Positions 22,467 to 25,440 of a stretch of DNA of 25,440 bases are shown here, in pieces; the first letter of the stretch is position 1, and each line of letters begins with the position of its first letter. Below the pieces are notes generated by a model that did no database searches, was not told the DNA's origin, and worked only from the letters and a program-made list of their open reading frames with translations. Location of the stretch: contig CAZJAZ010000042.1 in assembly GCA_964544305.1 (NCBI GenBank), positions 1 to 25,440 on the forward strand, read 5' to 3'. This DNA is from JAFDWI01 sp964544305. GTDB taxonomy: Bacteria > Actinomycetota > Acidimicrobiia > Acidimicrobiales > Iamiaceae. Both the position numbers and the translations under genes were made by a program.

Positions 22467-22484
22467 ATGGGGCGATGGATCTGG

Positions 22485-23477
22485 TCAAAAGATGAGTTGC
22501 AGCACAAAATAGGAGGCTGCGGCAACGGCTCCGGCCGCGGGCAATGTCAACACCCATGCAGCCATAATGTTGCCTGCGACGCCCCATCGCACCGCTGATC
22601 GACGCTTGGTTGCTCCCACACCCATGATTGATGAAGTGATGACGTGGGTGGTGGAAACAGGCGCATGCCAGATGAACGCGGTGGTGTAAAGAATCGTTGA
22701 TGCAGTGGCTTCGGCTGCGAATCCACTCGCCGGGTCAAGGTCAATGACGCGGCGGCCCAAGGTGCGCATGATGCGCCATCCACCCGACCATGTGCCCAAA
22801 CTGATTGCGCTCGCGGCGGCCAACGTGACCCAGAACGGCACGTTGTAGCCGCTGTGGTGGCCCGTTGCGATGAGGGCCATGACGATCACGCCCATTGTTT
22901 TTTGCGCGTCTTGCACACCGTGGGCGAGAGCCATGGCCGCGGCGGATGCAACTTGTGCGTGTCGAAAACCACGCTGGACTTTGTGGGCATTGCGTTTCCG
23001 AAAGATCCATAAGATGGCAAGCATGACGAGGTAGCCCGCACCCAGTCCCACGATTGGAGAAATGATCATGGGGATCACAACTTTCTCCAATACGCCCGAC
23101 CAGTGCACGGTTGTTGCCGCTGCAAGTCCTGCTCCAACGAGGCCGCCAATGAGTGCGTGTGTTGAGGACGAGGGCAGTCCAAACCACCAGGTGATCAAGT
23201 TCCACGTGATCGCACCGATCAAAGCGGCAAGTACCAGGATGAGTCCGTCCATTCCTGATGGCGCGGCGATGATGCCTTTCCCAACTGTTTTGGCGACGCC
23301 TTCGGCAAGGAACGCGCCGATCAAGTTGAGACTTGCCGCCATTGCGAGTGCGGCACGAGGCTTGAGTGCGCGCGTGCCGACCGCGGTGGCGATCGCGTTG
23401 GCCGCGTCGTGGAAGCCGTTGGTGTAATCGAATCCCAACGCGACGATCACGATGACAACGAGTGCAAACGTTTCCAT
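22485..23477 (-). CDS. pit: Inorganic phosphate transporter, PiT family
   Basis: Low-affinity, ion-coupled phosphate permease in the cytoplasmic membrane, 330 residues with about eight to ten hydrophobic segments. Both PiT signature repeats are visible: GFDYTNGFHDAANAIATAVGTRAL at the N-terminus with WWFGLPSSSTHALIGGLVGAG, and the C-terminal counterpart HAPVSTTHVITSSIMGVGAT. The start is ATG 23477. It lies 46 nt downstream of the DUF47 gene on the same strand, the usual partner arrangement. Its 3' end is 18 nt from the convergent SDR stop. Confidence 0.95.
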   Translation of the reverse strand: METFALVVIVIVALGFDYTNGFHDAANAIATAVGTRALKPRAALAMAASLNLIGAFLAEGVAKTVGKGIIAAPSGMDGLILVLAALIGAITWNLITWWFGLPSSSTHALIGGLVGAGLAAATTVHWSGVLEKVVIPMIISPIVGLGAGYLVMLAILWIFRKRNAHKVQRGFRHAQVASAAAMALAHGVQDAQKTMGVIVMALIATGHHSGYNVPFWVTLAAASAISLGTWSGGWRIMRTLGRRVIDLDPASGFAAEATASTILYTTAFIWHAPVSTTHVITSSIMGVGATKRRSAVRWGVAGNIMAAWVLTLPAAGAVAAASYFVLQLIF

Positions 23478-23523
23478 GGCTCAGGGGATGCTTTGTGTGC
23501 CGAGTTGCACGAATGGCCCGGTT

Positions 23524-24156
23524 CTACGATTCCTTGACCGCGATTGCTTCGACGGTTTTGGCGACACGTTCGAACGCGTTGATGGCGTCCTCCAGGTCAT
23601 CGACGACTTCTTTAAGTTTCATGACTTCGATCGCTTTGTACTTGCCTGAGAAGAGTTTGGCAAGAAGGCGACGATGGATGCGGTCCGCGTCAGATTCCAT
23701 ATCCTTAACGGTTGTCCAATAGTCCTCAAGGCTCGCCACTTTGTTGAGTCGGGGCATGGCTTCGTTCGTGATGGTGGCAAGTTCCGCAATGATTGCAACT
23801 TGTTTGTGGATCCCTTTGGGCAATTCGCCAAGTTCGTAGAGCACAACGTGGTCCGAGCCTGCGTCAATCAGGTCGGCGACATCATCAAGGTTGACGGCCA
23901 GTGAGTAAATATCTTCTCGGTCAAACGGCGTGATGAAACTCGTGTTGAGCCGTTTGGTGATCTCAGAGGTGATGTCGTCGCCGATGTGCTCACATTTGTT
24001 AAGCGCTTCGGCGAGTTCGACTCGCCGGTCAATGTTGTCAACGAACTCAACCAACATGCGCGCCGCGTCGTCAAGGTTCGCGGCGGCTTTGGTGAGCTGG
24101 GCGAAAAAGACATCGTCTTTTGGCTTGAGCCGCACGACGCGAACCCTAGTGGGCAT
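23524..24156 (-). CDS. DUF47 (PhoU-like) Pit accessory protein
   Basis: 210-residue all-helical cytoplasmic protein of the DUF47/PhoU-divergent family, usually encoded next to PiT transporters and thought to modulate them. Conserved features are the metal-binding-like E/D clusters: KCEHIGDDITSEITKRLN (about 54-71), FITPFDREDIYSLAVNLDDVADLIDAGSD (about 74-102) and the mirrored second half MESDADRIHRRLLAKLF and LKEVVDDLEDAINAFERVAKTVE. It is the probable first gene of a two-gene phosphate uptake operon. The start ATG 24156 has no clear Shine-Dalgarno. Confidence 0.92.
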   Translation of the reverse strand: MPTRVRVVRLKPKDDVFFAQLTKAAANLDDAARMLVEFVDNIDRRVELAEALNKCEHIGDDITSEITKRLNTSFITPFDREDIYSLAVNLDDVADLIDAGSDHVVLYELGELPKGIHKQVAIIAELATITNEAMPRLNKVASLEDYWTTVKDMESDADRIHRRLLAKLFSGKYKAIEVMKLKEVVDDLEDAINAFERVAKTVEAIAVKES

Positions 24157-24241
24157 TGTGGGGTCGCGCTCAAATGCATGTGATCTGCGTGGAACGGTCG
24201 ATTGTCACGGCTGGCTACCATCGGTTCACCCAAAGGCGTTT

Positions 24242-25309
24242 TCAGGCGTGCTTTGTTGATGCGCGCACTGAATTACGGTCCGACGACCACGGGGCAGTTG
24301 GTGCCATGAGTTCGGCTGCAAGGGTGATCAGTACGTGGTCGTAGTTGACTCGCCATCCGGCAAAGTCGGCCCACGCTTGGTCTCGATCTGGGCGAATGGC
24401 AATGCCGGCGTCTTCAAGCTCACGACATGCCGCGTCAAATTCTTTGCGTGTCACGCTGATTGGGTCATCAGGGTTCGGGTCATGGTCAAAGGTGATGTCG
24501 AATTGATGTGCGATGCGCCGCAACGCCAAGAATCCGGCACGTAAACAGAGCTGGGGTTCGGCCGCGTTGGGTTCGTCGATGACCGCGACGCTGAGTGCCG
24601 CTGAGTCAAGGACCGCTCCCGCTGCGGTGATCCATGATCGTCCGGGAAGGGGGGAACGAAACCAGGCGAGACCAGGTTGAGAGGTGTGGGTTTCTTCAAT
24701 GTCTGCAAACCATTGTTCCCAGGTCGCAAAGAGCGCGTTCATCGCATCGATTCGGCCTATCCAATGGTGACGCCGTATCAGCACGACCGCACTTGGCGGA
24801 TCGCCAGCCCTGGACTCAAGAAGAGACACGGCAAGTTCTCGGCGTTGGAACGACGCGTACAGCGTTGCGAGATAGCCAATGAGTAAAGCGACAAGACCAA
24901 GACCAATCGTTGCTTCAATAATCGCGACAAGGTGTGCCCAGTCCCCTGTTGCGGCGGTGAATCCAAGTGTGGTGAGCGACGAGCCTGAGAGTTGAAATGC
25001 GGTGTGCCAAGAACCAACATTCATGCCCCAAAAAACCAATATGCCACCACTGAGGATTCCAACGACCCACGCAGCCGCGACGAGTAGCAACGCAATGGGT
25101 GCGTATCTGGCCATGATGCGGTCTTGGGTTTCGAAGTTTTTGCTCGCCCGTGCGGCGCGACGAAAGATGACCAGCACACAGGAAAACACACTTCGGGTAA
25201 GTAGCGTTTGATCTCCGCGAGGCAATACGACTGTGCGTACCGCGGAAAGGCCGGTTGCTGCCGCTATGGCCGTGCCAGCAGTGATAGCGGTCACGTGAGC
25301 GGCATTCAT
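24242..25309 (-). CDS. Membrane protein with ion-channel-like pore region
   Basis: 355 residues. Hydrophobic segments lie at about 5-28, 68-96 and 125-152. Between the last two is a pore-loop-like stretch AFQLSGSSLTTLGFTAATGDW (104-124) whose TTLGF recalls the T-x-G-(Y/F)-G filter of two-helix potassium channels. The remaining 200 residues are a soluble helical domain with WEQWFADIEETHTSQPGLAWFRSP and RSWITAAGAVLDSAAL, which I recall from uncharacterised actinobacterial membrane proteins. The true function is unknown; the channel call is inference from pattern. It is 85 nt upstream of the DUF47-pit pair on the same strand, so it may be in the same transcription unit. Confidence 0.75.
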   Translation of the reverse strand: MNAAHVTAITAGTAIAAATGLSAVRTVVLPRGDQTLLTRSVFSCVLVIFRRAARASKNFETQDRIMARYAPIALLLVAAAWVVGILSGGILVFWGMNVGSWHTAFQLSGSSLTTLGFTAATGDWAHLVAIIEATIGLGLVALLIGYLATLYASFQRRELAVSLLESRAGDPPSAVVLIRRHHWIGRIDAMNALFATWEQWFADIEETHTSQPGLAWFRSPLPGRSWITAAGAVLDSAALSVAVIDEPNAAEPQLCLRAGFLALRRIAHQFDITFDHDPNPDDPISVTRKEFDAACRELEDAGIAIRPDRDQAWADFAGWRVNYDHVLITLAAELMAPTAPWSSDRNSVRASTKHA

Positions 25310-25388
25310 TTTTCTAGTTTCTCAGGTTGTCTTGCCCAATCGTTGGATAACTGACTGCCACAGACGACCACCATGTGCTGTCGCACGA

Positions 25389-25436
25389 GGTGCCTCACAC
25401 AAAAGTGAGCGCGTAGGGATTTTGGTGCCTCACACA
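25389..25436 (+). repeat. Direct repeat of a 13-mer at the right edge
   Basis: GGTGCCTCACACA occurs at 25389-25401 and again at 25424-25436, 35 bp apart. The first copy continues into a short CTCAC/GTGAG hairpin (25394-25409). The second copy is cut by the window end and may be the left arm of another hairpin. The 131-nt stretch 25310-25440 otherwise holds nothing I can name. Confidence 0.6.
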
Positions 25437-25440
25437 CTTT

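Noticed and set aside
24222..24232. GGTTCACCC resembling a PHO box unit upstream of the DUF47-pit genes
   Set aside because: Only a single unit is present, whereas functional sites need direct repeats.

Overview
The window looks like chromosomal backbone of an actinobacterium, most probably class Acidimicrobiia. Four things point there: base composition in the mid-to-high 50s % GC by eye, dense short-spaced genes, many coding starts with no Shine-Dalgarno but a TANNNT box 7-11 nt upstream (leaderless style), and a mycofactocin-type short-chain dehydrogenase. The class assignment is inference. No phage, IS, integrase or CRISPR signal was found.

Layout. 1-2358 (minus): folC, then a SEC-C-tagged methionine aminopeptidase (map, cut by the left edge). 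2448-4134 (plus): tRNA-Gly(TCC), then an FGGY sugar kinase. 4172-7572 (minus): tRNA-Arg(TCT), a secreted glycine-rich protein, and a large AAA+ ATPase with a winged-helix N-terminus and a C-terminus resembling a decayed GGDEF domain. 7573-9612 (plus): a structured leader and a DEAD-box RNA helicase with a long basic tail. 9660-10687 (plus): tRNA-His(GTG), a 14-bp hairpin, tRNA-Lys(CTT) and a TetR regulator. 10710-12424 (minus): the rpe operon with a membrane/lipoprotein and a small hypothetical protein. 12514-13713 (plus): an RlmD/TrmA-type RNA m5U methyltransferase. 13788-14402 (minus): clpP. 14442-15192 (plus): a tRNA with a leucine UAG anticodon but a short variable loop, then a membrane protein. 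15276-16644 (minus): rph-rdgB. 16727-17116: two near-identical long perfect hairpins flanking a 74-residue membrane protein. 17145-19806 (plus): murL-murD2. 19790-21544 (minus): a lipoprotein and an FMN-dependent 2-hydroxyacid dehydrogenase. 21651-22466 (plus): a mycofactocin-type SDR. 22485-25309 (minus): an ion-channel-like membrane protein, a DUF47 (PhoU-like) protein and a Pit phosphate transporter.

How genes work together. murL and murD2 are translationally coupled and fit the alternative route that puts D-glutamate into peptidoglycan: MurD2 adds L-Glu to UDP-MurNAc-L-Ala and MurL epimerises it. DUF47 and Pit form a phosphate uptake pair. rph and rdgB are the widespread RNA-processing/nucleotide-sanitising pair. 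Most of the rest is housekeeping.

The strongest unexplained signals are the twin hairpins with compensatory tip changes (16727-16783 and 17066-17116), the short-variable-loop tRNA with anticodon UAG, the AAA+/degenerate GGDEF fusion, and a leader upstream of the DEAD-box helicase that can mask its own ribosome binding site. I found no clear multi-gene system that I could call wholly undescribed.
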